Shown in pieces: positions 18,291-25,985 of a stretch of DNA of 64,000 nucleotides. Positions within the stretch are counted from its first letter, which is position 1, and every line of letters begins with the position of its first letter. The notes under the pieces are model-generated. The model ran no database searches. It was not told the DNA's origin and saw nothing but the letters and a program-made list of their open reading frames with translations. Source of the DNA: Cerasicoccus maritimus (GTDB lineage: Bacteria > Verrucomicrobiota > Verrucomicrobiia > Opitutales > Cerasicoccaceae). Where the stretch lies: positions 1-64,000 of the forward strand of contig JAVDPD010000011.1 of assembly GCA_031296935.1 (NCBI GenBank). The letters run 5' to 3'. The position numbers and the translations under genes are program-made.

Positions 18291-19346
18291 TCAAGTCGCT
18301 CGGTCGTAAATATCAAGAGTTACCACCGCTTCCAGGGGGGTGCCCTTGAAGTAGGCAGCCATGTTGCGCAAGGCCTGGTCTCCGCAACGAGCAAATTGAT
18401 CCGAAGTCGGGCCAGCGATGTGTGGCGAAAGCACCGCATCCTCGACTTCGTGTAGCGGCGAGTCCGGCTCAATGGGATCTTCCGCAAAAACATCCAGCGC
18501 GACATCGATGCGACCGGCCGACGCCAAGGCCGCCAGCGCTTGCTCGTCCACCACTGCGCCACGCCCGACGTTTACGAATAGTGCGCCGTCGGGCAGGCAT
18601 TCAAGTATTTGGCGGGTCACCGTGCCCTGAGTACGTTCGTTGAGCGCCTCGCATTCCACGATGATGTCGCTGTTGGCAAACAAGTTTTCCAGGCTGTCGC
18701 ACTGCGCTGCACTATGCTCTAAAAACAAGTCACTGGGCGCTCCCTCGGAATAGGCCAACACGCTGACGCCAAACGGCTGCATCAGGCGGATTAAATTCTG
18801 GGCGACGTTGCCCATGCCATGCAGGCCAACGCGTTTGCCAAACAAAGTGCGTGTCACGATTGGCGACGGCTGCCACTCCCGTTCGCCCGCAATCACACTG
18901 GGCCATTCCGTGGCGCGGCGCAGACCCGCCAATACCAAGAGCAACGCATGCTCAGCTACATTGGCCGCCACCAGCGTGCCCCAATTTGTCACGACGAGGC
19001 CGAGCTCCAAATAGGAGCGCGGGATCAAATTACGCACTGAGCCACTGGCGTAGCACACATAACGAAGGAAAGAAAAATCCTTTCGCCAGGACTCTTGCAA
19101 AGGCGGCGTATTCCAACAGGCAATGAGCAACTCCGGCTCAAATTCAAGCATCGTTTGGTGAAACACTTCGGGGCCGTCGTCCGTATTAAATTGACGCAGC
19201 TCAACACCATCCAGTTTCACCCCTCGTGGGAAAAACAACGCAAGCTCATCATCCGTCAGCGTGCAGAGAACGCGACGCTCTGGCTGGGCGTTGCAGTGGC
19301 TGGGAAGCGTAATATTTAGTTCCGAATCCTGGGGCATTTCAGCCAT
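18291..19346 (-). CDS. D-2-hydroxyacid dehydrogenase family protein
   Basis: A 351-residue NAD(P)-dependent oxidoreductase. The Rossmann nucleotide motif is GKRVGLHGMGNVAQNL. Family landmarks NVGRGAVVDEQAL (with the substrate-side Arg region), AEDPIEPDSPL and LSPHIAG (catalytic His) are all present. Members reduce 2-keto acids or oxidise D-2-hydroxyacids. It is the first gene of a leftward operon with the lyase and symporter. Its start lies 83 bp from the divergent lacI start, with operator O2 in between. A role in handling a keto-acid product of uronate breakdown is plausible but unproven. Confidence 0.85.
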   Translation of the reverse strand: MAEMPQDSELNITLPSHCNAQPERRVLCTLTDDELALFFPRGVKLDGVELRQFNTDDGPEVFHQTMLEFEPELLIACWNTPPLQESWRKDFSFLRYVCYASGSVRNLIPRSYLELGLVVTNWGTLVAANVAEHALLLVLAGLRRATEWPSVIAGEREWQPSPIVTRTLFGKRVGLHGMGNVAQNLIRLMQPFGVSVLAYSEGAPSDLFLEHSAAQCDSLENLFANSDIIVECEALNERTQGTVTRQILECLPDGALFVNVGRGAVVDEQALAALASAGRIDVALDVFAEDPIEPDSPLHEVEDAVLSPHIAGPTSDQFARCGDQALRNMAAYFKGTPLEAVVTLDIYDRAT

Positions 19347-19382
19347 TGTTAATCAGCCCTTATGCAGGAACGAGCCATACCA

Positions 19383-19400
19383 TGCTCAAACTGTTGACAG
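19383..19400. promoter_or_regulatory. Putative LacI-family operator O2 in the divergent promoter
   Basis: TGCTCAAACTGTTGACAG lies between lacI (start 19429) and the divergent dehydrogenase operon (start 19346). Fifteen bases are identical to operator O3 at 22673-22690. A TTGACA (19394-19399) overlaps the site and could be a -35 element for lacI, which would allow direct repression and autoregulation. No good -10 is obvious. Confidence 0.65.
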
Positions 19401-19428
19401 CTGGTTTATTCCGAGTGAAATTAAGGGC

Positions 19429-20487
19429 ATGAATTCCCGCGTTACCCTTCGCGACATTGCAGAAGTCGCCAACGTGCATTATAGCTCCGTGAGTCTGGCC
19501 CTGCGCGACCACCCACGCGTGTCCGCCCCCGTTCGCGAAAAGATCAAAAAGCTGGCGCAAGAGATGGGCTACGTGCCCGACCCCGCCCTATCCGCGCTCA
19601 ACGCCTACCGCAAAACCAAGCTGCCGGTTCATTACAAATCGACCCTCGCCTGGATCGACACCTGGACCGGCAAATACGAGCTCCGCGACCAGCCCACTTT
19701 CAACGAATATTTCGAAGGCGCTTTGGAACGCGCACGCCAGTTGGGCTACACCCTGGAGGAGTTTAAGCTGCGCGACAGCAAGCTCTCGCCGAAACGTCTC
19801 ACGCAGGTGCTCAACAGCCGCGGCATTGTCGGCATCTTACTGCCGCCGCAAGAGAGTCCGCGCAACCGACTGGACCTAGACTACACGCAATTTTCCACCG
19901 TCACCTTTGGCTATAGCATCACACCCCACGTGTTTCATCTGGTAACCAATCACCAGTATCACAGCATGAGTCTCGCTCTCGAAGAACTCACCAGGTTGGG
20001 CTACCAGCGCATCGGCGTTTACCTGCATGACTACGTCGACAGCAAAACCGACAACGCCTATACCTCAAGCTACTGGAGTTTCCAACAGCACCACCCCGAA
20101 CATTCGTTTTTGCCAGCATGCATTGTCCCCGATGGAAAAAGCGACCGTGAGGCATTGGCCGAGTGGTATGACCAGTACAAGCCAGACGTCATCTTGAGCG
20201 ACACCGACGAACCGACCAAGGAAATGCTCGCCGACATGGGCCTGCGCGTCCCCGAGGACATTGGCTGTGCCTGGCTCAGCCAAAGCGGTGAAAAAGACCA
20301 CCGCGCAGGCATTGACCAAAAGGGACAAATCATCGGCCAGACCGCAATCGACTTCCTTGTGGGCATGCTGCAACGCGGCGAACGTGGCATACCCGAAACG
20401 CCCATACGCATGTTGGTGGAAGGTTCCTGGCGACCGGGTAAAACCATCGCCCCGCAATCCAAGCCCAAAGCACGCCGCAAAAAATAG
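19429..20487 (+). CDS. LacI-family transcriptional regulator
   Basis: A 352-residue regulator. The N-terminal helix-turn-helix TLRDIAEVANVHYSSVSLAL and hinge region PDPALSALNAYR are followed by a periplasmic-binding-protein-like effector domain (about 65-340) with GVYLHDYVDS, DVILSDTDEPT and RVPEDIGCAWLS. The ATG at 19429 is chosen because the HTH starts there; upstream in-frame starts add unrelated residues. It is divergent from the dehydrogenase/lyase/symporter operon and flanked by carbohydrate genes, and its operator-like site recurs at two other promoters (4949 and 22673). It is the likely local regulator of the polysaccharide genes. The inducer is unknown. Confidence 0.92.
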   Translation: MNSRVTLRDIAEVANVHYSSVSLALRDHPRVSAPVREKIKKLAQEMGYVPDPALSALNAYRKTKLPVHYKSTLAWIDTWTGKYELRDQPTFNEYFEGALERARQLGYTLEEFKLRDSKLSPKRLTQVLNSRGIVGILLPPQESPRNRLDLDYTQFSTVTFGYSITPHVFHLVTNHQYHSMSLALEELTRLGYQRIGVYLHDYVDSKTDNAYTSSYWSFQQHHPEHSFLPACIVPDGKSDREALAEWYDQYKPDVILSDTDEPTKEMLADMGLRVPEDIGCAWLSQSGEKDHRAGIDQKGQIIGQTAIDFLVGMLQRGERGIPETPIRMLVEGSWRPGKTIAPQSKPKARRKK

Positions 20488-20513
20488 CCGACAACTGAAA
20501 AACAGTTGTCGGC
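20487..20513 (+). terminator. Hairpin terminator of lacI
   Basis: Perfect 11-bp stem GCCGACAACTG / CAGTTGTCGGC with an AAAAA loop, starting at the last base of the lacI stop codon. There is no T-run, and it lies between convergent genes. Confidence 0.7.
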
Positions 20514-20557
20514 CGTATGAACGATGGCCTGGAATCAACCAGTGCTCATCCCCCAAT

Positions 20558-21199
20558 TTACTCAGCCCCCGCCGATATTGGCGTTGAGTCCTCCACCAGT
20601 TCCAGGGATACATCGTCCACGTAAAAACTACCGCTGCCTTTCCACACGAAAAGCGATACATTCATTTTCGCCGTGTCGGGCGAAGCTTCGAAAACGGCTT
20701 CCAGCTTTGTCCACTTGGTCGGCATGGTTTGTCCTTCAAACACACTGACGTCTCCTCCACGCACCACTGCGTCATCAACGCCCAGGTAGATGATGCCATT
20801 GGTGGCATTCTCCCAACCGCGTTCGGTCGCAAACATCGTCACCCGAAGCAAGAAGCCAGGGCTGTCAAATTTTGGCTGGAAATCGTCCCCCGCCTTCACC
20901 CAGGCTGTCACGCGATAGCGCTGGCCCGGGGTAAATACGTGGTCCTTCACATAGTTGACAATACCATAGCGCACTGCCTCGGGCGACTGCATTTCCGCTG
21001 CGCAAGTTCCGCTGTGCGGATCTTCCGTAGTGACGGACCACGAACACCCAACAGTCGAGGCGTCACCCGGCGCAAAGAGCGACCAGTTGGTCTCAGAATC
21101 TTCGAAATCGCCGTTGTAGAGAAGGTTCTCCGCTGCGCAGTTGGAGGCCGCCAGGCCCGCAATTGCCACCACCAGATTAAATGACTGACACCATTGCAT
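20558..21199 (-). CDS. Exported carbohydrate-binding-module-like protein
   Basis: A 213-residue protein with signal peptide MQWCQSFNLVVAIAGLAASNCAA. The mature part is a single beta-sandwich with the CBM4/9/16/22-like pattern: NLLYNGDFED at the start, WSVTTEDPHSGTCAAEMQSP, FTPGQRYRVTAWVKAG and the terminal GSFYVDDVSLELVE. Such modules bind polysaccharides, and no catalytic domain is attached. It lies 72 bp downstream of the PEP-CTERM beta-solenoid gene on the same strand and is probably cotranscribed with it from the promoter carrying operator O3. Confidence 0.75.
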   Translation of the reverse strand: MQWCQSFNLVVAIAGLAASNCAAENLLYNGDFEDSETNWSLFAPGDASTVGCSWSVTTEDPHSGTCAAEMQSPEAVRYGIVNYVKDHVFTPGQRYRVTAWVKAGDDFQPKFDSPGFLLRVTMFATERGWENATNGIIYLGVDDAVVRGGDVSVFEGQTMPTKWTKLEAVFEASPDTAKMNVSLFVWKGSGSFYVDDVSLELVEDSTPISAGAE

Positions 21200-21271
21200 A
21201 ACTATAATCGTTTAGAAACTTTTGGCAGAACAATCCTCTGCCATTGGAACACATGATCGTATCAAGGTAAC

Positions 21272-22582
21272 TTATTTACGGCGCTTCAGGCAAACCAATA
21301 CCCCCATCAAACCACCAAAGATCAGCGCGATGGAAGATGGCTCTGGAATCGAATCGAAGCCCAGGATCAATGAGCCGGAGGAGCTATCCAAAGTAGCCAC
21401 GTAGTTGGCCGTATCATAGCCGGTAATGCTTACGTTACTATACGAGCCGCTGCTGAATCCGCTGAGCAGTTCATAGGTGTCACCATAGTCGAAGCCAGCA
21501 CCCAGGCTCAGCGCAATGGATGCGCCATCGATGCTGTAAACGCCCGAGCCGGACCCAAGAATCTGGTCGAGATCTGTGCCCACATCGAGGTTCATCGTGC
21601 CACCAGTTACCGTGAAGTTTTGGTCCGCAGCCACGGTAAATGTGCCAGCGCTGCCAATGCCATTGGGCGTGATCGAGCCCGAGCTCATCGACACTGCACC
21701 AAGGCCGAGGTTGATGTTCGTCGTACTGCTTTGCAGGTCACCGCCATTGACCAAAACCGACGAAGTGCTGCCCGGGCTGGTGCTTAAAACTAATGTGCCG
21801 CCAGAAACCGTGGTGGAGCCGGTGTAGATCAGATTCGAGCCCAGAGTTTGCGTTCCGGCGCCATCGATGACGATGTTGAACTGGTCGCGAATCGTGCCGC
21901 TGTAGCTGGTCGATACGCCGGACTTGGTGTTGATCGTCAGCGTGTTGTTGCCACTCGTGCTGCCACGGATCAAACCCGAGCCGCTCAAGCCTGCGATTTC
22001 CTGCGTAAGCCCAGTCTTGCCAAAGCGCCAGGTAACATTCGAGGTCATGTTGACCGTCGTCGTCGTGGGCAGGGCGTTGCTCTCACCATCGAGCATCAGG
22101 TAAGCGCGGTTTTGCAGGTAGGTATCGCCCGTGTAAGTGGCCGAAGTCTTCAGATTGAGACGGCCGGTGTATGCGGTGCTGTCGCCGGTGTAAGTCAGAT
22201 CGTGATCGCCGGTGATGACCGAATACATATCGATTGAGCCGTTACCCGTGGTGGTGATAATCGGCACATCAATGGAAAAATCATTCAAGCGCACGGTGCC
22301 AGTGCCATCAGCGCTCGTGCGCAGAATGCTTGTCGCCGTAATGTCGCTTTCCAAGTCAATGTTGTAGAGCTCGGTGTAGCCGGTAAAGATTGCGGCATTG
22401 CCATTGGTCCAGGCAACGTCGGAGCTCCCATTATTCCAATTGAGGTCAGTCGTGTTCCAGTTGCCATCGCCGGACAGGATCCAGGTCAGGTCAACCGCGG
22501 AACCGGTGGTGGTAAACATTAACAAGGCACCAGCGGCCAGGGCAGCACTGCGATTCAACGCAGAAGGGGTGAGGTTGTTCAT
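21272..22582 (-). CDS. PEP-CTERM beta-solenoid (autotransporter-associated repeat) protein
   Basis: A 436-residue exported protein with an N-terminal signal region (LAAGALLMFTTTGSA), then a Gly/Ser/Thr/Asn-rich beta-solenoid body. Recurrent motifs such as YTGSTTVSGGTLVL and AGTFTVAADQNFTVTGG are typical of the autotransporter-associated beta-strand repeat. The C-terminus carries a PEP-CTERM signal: IPEPSS, hydrophobic helix, KRRK. It is likely a surface-anchored or matrix protein sorted by an exosortase. The upstream region (22583-22900) carries the best palindromic form of the putative LacI operator, suggesting coregulation with the polysaccharide genes. Confidence 0.85.
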   Translation of the reverse strand: MNNLTPSALNRSAALAAGALLMFTTTGSAVDLTWILSGDGNWNTTDLNWNNGSSDVAWTNGNAAIFTGYTELYNIDLESDITATSILRTSADGTGTVRLNDFSIDVPIITTTGNGSIDMYSVITGDHDLTYTGDSTAYTGRLNLKTSATYTGDTYLQNRAYLMLDGESNALPTTTTVNMTSNVTWRFGKTGLTQEIAGLSGSGLIRGSTSGNNTLTINTKSGVSTSYSGTIRDQFNIVIDGAGTQTLGSNLIYTGSTTVSGGTLVLSTSPGSTSSVLVNGGDLQSSTTNINLGLGAVSMSSGSITPNGIGSAGTFTVAADQNFTVTGGTMNLDVGTDLDQILGSGSGVYSIDGASIALSLGAGFDYGDTYELLSGFSSGSYSNVSITGYDTANYVATLDSSSGSLILGFDSIPEPSSIALIFGGLMGVLVCLKRRK

Positions 22583-22672
22583 AATCTTAGTTCGTTAGGG
22601 GTTGTTTGGGTGGAAGACTTAATGAATTTCCCCCAATTAAGCTTAGTTTTGAGCGCTGTTCAATCTGCCCAA

Positions 22673-22690
22673 TGCTCAAACTGTTGAGCA
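22673..22690. promoter_or_regulatory. Putative LacI-family operator O3
   Basis: TGCTCAA-ACTG-TTGAGCA, a perfect 7-4-7 palindrome, 91 bp upstream of the PEP-CTERM beta-solenoid start. It shares a 15-mer with O2 and, with one change, O1. Confidence 0.7.
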
Positions 22691-22872
22691 ATATTTGCAG
22701 CGTTTAAGCGGATCACTCCTGCCCCTCGATAAAAAAAATCTTTTCCAGTGAGCCATGCGACTACATGAGCGCCCCCTTGCCCCGGACTTCCGCCGACTGG
22801 CGCGCTCATTTTGCGAGTGTAAGTCGTTGATTCCCAGCGCGAGTTAATAGAGAGAGCTACTCACTAACAAAA

Positions 22873-22886
22873 TGCTCAAGTGAGCA
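22873..22886. promoter_or_regulatory. Additional TGCTCA-type palindrome
   Basis: TGCTCA-AG-TGAGCA, a perfect 6-2-6 palindrome sharing half-sites with O3, about 290 bp upstream of the PEP-CTERM gene. A weaker related sequence, TTGAGCGCTGTTCAA, lies at 22649-22663. These could be auxiliary binding sites. Confidence 0.45.
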
Positions 22887-22988
22887 CTTTTTAGTGGCAT
22901 TTCCCGCTCATTAAATTAGTATTCAAGCGATCATCAAAAAAGACTCTATAGGTAGCACAAGCGCGTCCCTTAGTCAGATTGATTAGCC

Positions 22989-23030
22989 ATTTGACCGCTG
23001 GGCAAATCGATCAGCCCAGCGGGACGCTGG
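22989..23030. repeat. Two-hairpin intergenic repeat (inverted copy)
   Basis: ATTTGACC-GCT-GGGCAAAT (one mismatch) at 22989-23007, then CCAGCG-GGA-CGCTGG at 23016-23030. The reverse complement matches the arrangement at 58734-58775 (CCAGCG-TCC-CGCTGG then ATTTGCAC-TTC-GTGCAAAT). Confidence 0.75.
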
Positions 23031-23407
23031 CTCCCAACTTTTCGAACCGACACACCTTACCACCGATGAACTTCTCCATCCAGCACCACCCACCTTAGCC
23101 AACACAACGAAGGTATCCCAGTCGACGCCATGCGAGGGCTTTCGAGTCGTCGTCGTGTGAGCGTTGCGTCAGCGGGCCCATTCGCCGACGGGTAGGTGTA
23201 AAATGCCCGTCGCCCGACGCCCAATGCTGCGCAACCCAACTCCACGCCGGACACTCTATGCCAGCCTGCCCAGCGCAGCGTTGACGTGTGAGTAGGCGTC
23301 AAACGTCTCTCCGGCGGTGGCCCCTGAGCTGCCTGCGTCCCACCTGCGCCTCGTTCCGGCGAGCGGGCAGGTTGAACAATGTTCTTTGATATTCATTCGG
23401 GGCGATT

Positions 23408-23424
23408 CCCCCCCCCCCCCCCCC
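23408..23424. repeat. 17-base poly-C tract
   Basis: Seventeen consecutive C residues followed by G and five more C, 28 bp beyond the stop codon of the exported nuclease-like gene. It is slippage-prone, so the exact length may vary between cells or be a sequencing error. Confidence 0.7.
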
Positions 23425-23451
23425 GCCCCCACACGGAGCAGGAATTGGAGT

Positions 23452-24159
23452 TTAACTATCGTCGCTCGATTTGAGGATGGTTAAATCGCCATTGTATAAA
23501 TCGCGGTTGCTCGCGTTGAACTCGAGCTTCAGTTCGCAGACTAACCCAGCCAAATCGAGCACTTCAAATGAATCAATGCGATAGCAGTCCTCGGCAAACT
23601 CCGATACCTGAAAGCCAAACAGCAAGTGAATCGCAGCTTCACGCACCTTTGGGTCGTCAGTGGCCGAAAGGTAGAATGAACGCTGCGTGGAGTTTTCCGT
23701 TTTTTTGCTGAAGCACTTAACCTCCACGTAGAATATTTCTCCATCCTTGCGCGCAACCAGGTCCGGATAGCCGGCGCTTTGGCGACGCCCTGATTGTGTC
23801 CGCGGAATGTCCACCACGAAGCCCTCGGCTTCCAAAGCTGCCTGAAGCCTTTTTTCAACAGCCAGCCCCACTTCGTTCACACGACCCGATTTGACCGGCC
23901 TTTCCTGCGCACTCAGGAGAGTCGCCTCGGCAGCTCGTTGCAAGGCGGCGGCCTGCTCGCCATCCCAAGGAATGACGTGGTAGCCGGAGATAGCCTTGAT
24001 CAATTTCGGGAACGCAAAACCAGCGTTATCATCCCGTGCGACTAATGCCTCCAAGCCCGACTGCGCCACAGGCGAAGTCTCAGCCCGAAGCCCAGCTAAA
24101 GCACAGGCCAGAGTCAACCAGCAGAAGAATTGGCAGTGTTTTTTAAGTCCCACGTACAT
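23452..24159 (-). CDS. Exported PD-(D/E)XK nuclease-like protein
   Basis: A 235-residue protein. The first 27 or so residues form a signal peptide (basic KKH, hydrophobic FFCWLTLACALAGL, AxA-like cleavage near RAET). Residues about 93-165 match the core of the PD-(D/E)XK fold: helix NEVGLAVEKRLQAALEAEG with a Glu, SAGYPDLVARKDG with the PD, then EIFYVEVKCFSKK with E-x-K. The C-terminal part is helical and strand-rich with no other motif. DNA or RNA cleavage is an inference from this pattern, and pairing with a signal peptide is unusual. The gene is divergent from a histidine kinase, with a 17-C tract just downstream. Confidence 0.6.
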   Translation of the reverse strand: MYVGLKKHCQFFCWLTLACALAGLRAETSPVAQSGLEALVARDDNAGFAFPKLIKAISGYHVIPWDGEQAAALQRAAEATLLSAQERPVKSGRVNEVGLAVEKRLQAALEAEGFVVDIPRTQSGRRQSAGYPDLVARKDGEIFYVEVKCFSKKTENSTQRSFYLSATDDPKVREAAIHLLFGFQVSEFAEDCYRIDSFEVLDLAGLVCELKLEFNASNRDLYNGDLTILKSSDDS

Positions 24160-24208
24160 GATTCAGATGATGCTTGAAACTACGGTACATTAATCAATGT
24201 TGTAATCC

Positions 24209-25381
24209 ATGCCAGATGTAAACGAGGACATTGAGCCTGTAGCGCCCTGCGAAGACAACGAGCAATCGTTGGAACAAACCATCACCCTGGGCAAACTGGC
24301 GCGCGGGATCGCCCACGACATCAACAACCTCGTCACCAGCATTCAAGGCAATGCGCAACTCGCCGAACGTGCTCTCGATAACGAGGCCGAGCTGCGAAAA
24401 TCCTTGTCCAACATTCGGTTGGCATCGCGGCTAATCACCGAGCTCACTGGGCAGATTCAAGCGTTTAGCCGGACGCATCAAATGCCCACAGCATGCTTTG
24501 ACTTGGCAAAAGTCGTCAACGACATCGTCCAGCTCATCAAGTCAACAATTCCGCCGAACATCTCACTCAGCGTCGATATCACCGATGAGCCAATCTACGT
24601 CGTCGGCGCCTCCAGCCAACTGGCACAAGCCGTGATGAATCTATGCACCAATGCCCTCCAGGCCTTGAGTCAACAAGATCGCGGAGAGCTGACCATTAAG
24701 CTCAGGAATCAAAACGGCCAAGCCTGCATCCATGTGTCGGACGACGGTCATGGCATCGACCAGCAAAAGCTCGATCGCATATTCGACCCTTTTTACACCA
24801 CCAAGCACTACGGTATGGGTAGCGGCCTCGGATTGGCCGTAGTCAAAAGCGTGATCGACGCCCACAAGGGAACCATCCACGTCAAAAGCGCAAAAGGTCA
24901 AGGTGCCACATTCGATATCCACATGCCACTGGCGCCGAGTAACGTCATCGAGGAAATAGCCACCACTCCAGCCGTTCAAGAGGTAGCCGATCATCAACAG
25001 GCACGCACCATTTGCATTCTTCTGGTGGACGACGAGCCTACCATCCGCAGTCTCGGTGTTGATATCCTCCACTCGCTTGGATACCGCGTCACCGTGGCTA
25101 GTCATGGCAAAGAAGCTTTCGAAATATTTGAGCGTCGCCCGGAATATTTCGACATCATCTTAAGCGACTCACGCATGCCAGAAATGACTGGTATGGAACT
25201 GGCCGCCGCGGTGCGTGAAGTCCGCCGGGACATTCCCTTCATTCTCATCACCGCCTTCGACGACACAAAGGAAAACCCGCAGTTCGACCAGCTTTCAATC
25301 ACCGATATCGTGCCTAAGCCATTTCGAATTGAGCAGCTTCAGCGCAGCTTGCGTCAAGCTATGCTCGGCATAGAAAAATAA
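24209..25381 (+). CDS. Soluble hybrid histidine kinase with C-terminal receiver domain
   Basis: A 390-residue cytoplasmic protein with no transmembrane segment and no recognisable sensor domain. The order is: H-box GIAHDINNLVTSI with His36, N-box NLCTNALQAL, G1 VSDDGHGID, F-box FDPFYTTKHYG, G2 GSGLGLAVVKSVI, then from about residue 265 a receiver with VDDEPTIR, phosphoacceptor Asp in LSDSRMPEMTG and Lys in VPKPF. It probably takes input from a partner protein or through the H-box region. No output regulator lies beside it, and it is monocistronic between a divergent nuclease-like gene and convergent mntR. Its signal is unknown. Confidence 0.9.
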   Translation: MPDVNEDIEPVAPCEDNEQSLEQTITLGKLARGIAHDINNLVTSIQGNAQLAERALDNEAELRKSLSNIRLASRLITELTGQIQAFSRTHQMPTACFDLAKVVNDIVQLIKSTIPPNISLSVDITDEPIYVVGASSQLAQAVMNLCTNALQALSQQDRGELTIKLRNQNGQACIHVSDDGHGIDQQKLDRIFDPFYTTKHYGMGSGLGLAVVKSVIDAHKGTIHVKSAKGQGATFDIHMPLAPSNVIEEIATTPAVQEVADHQQARTICILLVDDEPTIRSLGVDILHSLGYRVTVASHGKEAFEIFERRPEYFDIILSDSRMPEMTGMELAAAVREVRRDIPFILITAFDDTKENPQFDQLSITDIVPKPFRIEQLQRSLRQAMLGIEK

Positions 25382-25389
25382 TTCCAGAG

Positions 25390-25815
25390 CTACTGAGCGG
25401 CATCCAAGAAGCGCTGCATTGCTGAAAGCGTTTCATCACTGATGTGGTGCTCTAAACCCTCTGCATCGGCATGCGCTTGGGCATCAGATACCCCCAGCTT
25501 CAGTAAGAAATCTACGACCAGATTGTGGCGTACTTGCGCTTCTAGCGCCATTTTTCGACCCGAGTCAGTCAGTATAAGTCCTTCTTCGCTAGAGCGATTG
25601 AGCAAACCTCGCTTCTCAAAGCGCTGTAATGCGCGCACCACAGACACATGTGACACGCCGAATATCTCCTGTAAATCAGTCACCCTGGGAGGTTGCCCCG
25701 CCTCAGTCATTTGATGAATGGCCTCGACGTAATCCTGCGCCAATTCATTGGAATGCTGCTTGCGCACACGTTGATGTCGACGCGCTGTAGATTGTTTGTT
25801 TGGGGCTGCCTTCAT
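25390..25815 (-). CDS. mntR: Manganese-responsive regulator MntR (DtxR family)
   Basis: A 141-residue regulator with a winged HTH (VTDLQEIFGVSHVSVVRALQRF) and a C-terminal helical dimerisation domain. All six metal ligands of Bacillus subtilis MntR (D8, E11, H77, E99, E102, H103) have counterparts at the same spacing with a 20-residue offset: D28, E31, H97, E119, E122 and H123. The Asp in the first position is the feature that makes MntR prefer manganese over iron. It likely represses, when loaded with Mn(II), the divergent porin/ABC-transporter operon through the two boxes at 25859-25895. The SH3-like third domain of DtxR is absent, as expected for MntR. Confidence 0.9.
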   Translation of the reverse strand: MKAAPNKQSTARRHQRVRKQHSNELAQDYVEAIHQMTEAGQPPRVTDLQEIFGVSHVSVVRALQRFEKRGLLNRSSEEGLILTDSGRKMALEAQVRHNLVVDFLLKLGVSDAQAHADAEGLEHHISDETLSAMQRFLDAAQ

Positions 25816-25841
25816 GTTTTAACCACATGGAAGCAATAACT

Positions 25842-25855
25842 GTTGACAAGTCAAC
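25842..25855. promoter_or_regulatory. Palindrome near the mntR promoter
   Basis: GTTGAC-AA-GTCAAC, a perfect 6-2-6 palindrome 27 bp upstream of mntR. It contains TTGACA, a candidate -35 element for the rightward operon. Its role is uncertain. Confidence 0.45.
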
Positions 25856-25858
25856 CTC

Positions 25859-25872
25859 GTAGCACAGGCTAC
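25859..25872. promoter_or_regulatory. Putative MntR box 1
   Basis: GTAGC-ACAG-GCTAC, a perfect 5-4-5 palindrome. It resembles the Escherichia coli MntR box core (ATAGC-N4-GCTAT) and lies in the divergent region between mntR and the porin/transporter operon. Confidence 0.75.
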
Positions 25873-25881
25873 ATCAATATG

Positions 25882-25895
25882 GTAGCACTAGCTAC
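25882..25895. promoter_or_regulatory. Putative MntR box 2
   Basis: GTAGC-ACTA-GCTAC, the second copy of the palindrome, 23 bp centre to centre from box 1, so about two helical turns and on the same DNA face. Confidence 0.75.
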
Positions 25896-25985
25896 ATTAG
25901 CAGAATTAACAATCCTACCATATTAGAATAATACACCCTTCTCATGAATGTATTCGGCCTGCCAGATGCTAGAGGCTATCTCATT

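Larger units (their letters stand above)
22583..23451. other. 869-bp intergenic region with operators, a repeat copy and a poly-C tract
   Basis: No credible gene is present: one 81-codon leftward ORF at 23057-23302 looks like random GC-rich sequence. It holds the O3 operator (22673-22690), two more TGCTCA-type palindromes (22649-22663, 22873-22886), an intergenic repeat copy (22989-23030), a GC-rich segment and a 17-base C run at 23408-23424. Confidence 0.6.

Noticed and set aside
20533..20549. TCAACCAGTGCTCA between lacI and the CBM gene as a fourth operator
   Set aside because: It lies between convergent genes at their 3-prime ends, has an inserted base and a swapped half-site, so it is probably coincidental.
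23057..23302. 81-codon leftward ORF in the 22.6-23.4 kb intergenic region
   Set aside because: Random-looking Arg/Trp-rich product with no family, no ribosome-binding site and GC-rich low-complexity DNA. Not called as a gene.
25835..25850. ACTGTTGACA near mntR, resembling the LacI operator
   Set aside because: Ten bases match operator O2 but the second half-site is absent, and the TTGACA -35-like element accounts for much of the similarity. The MntR boxes are the better explanation for this promoter.
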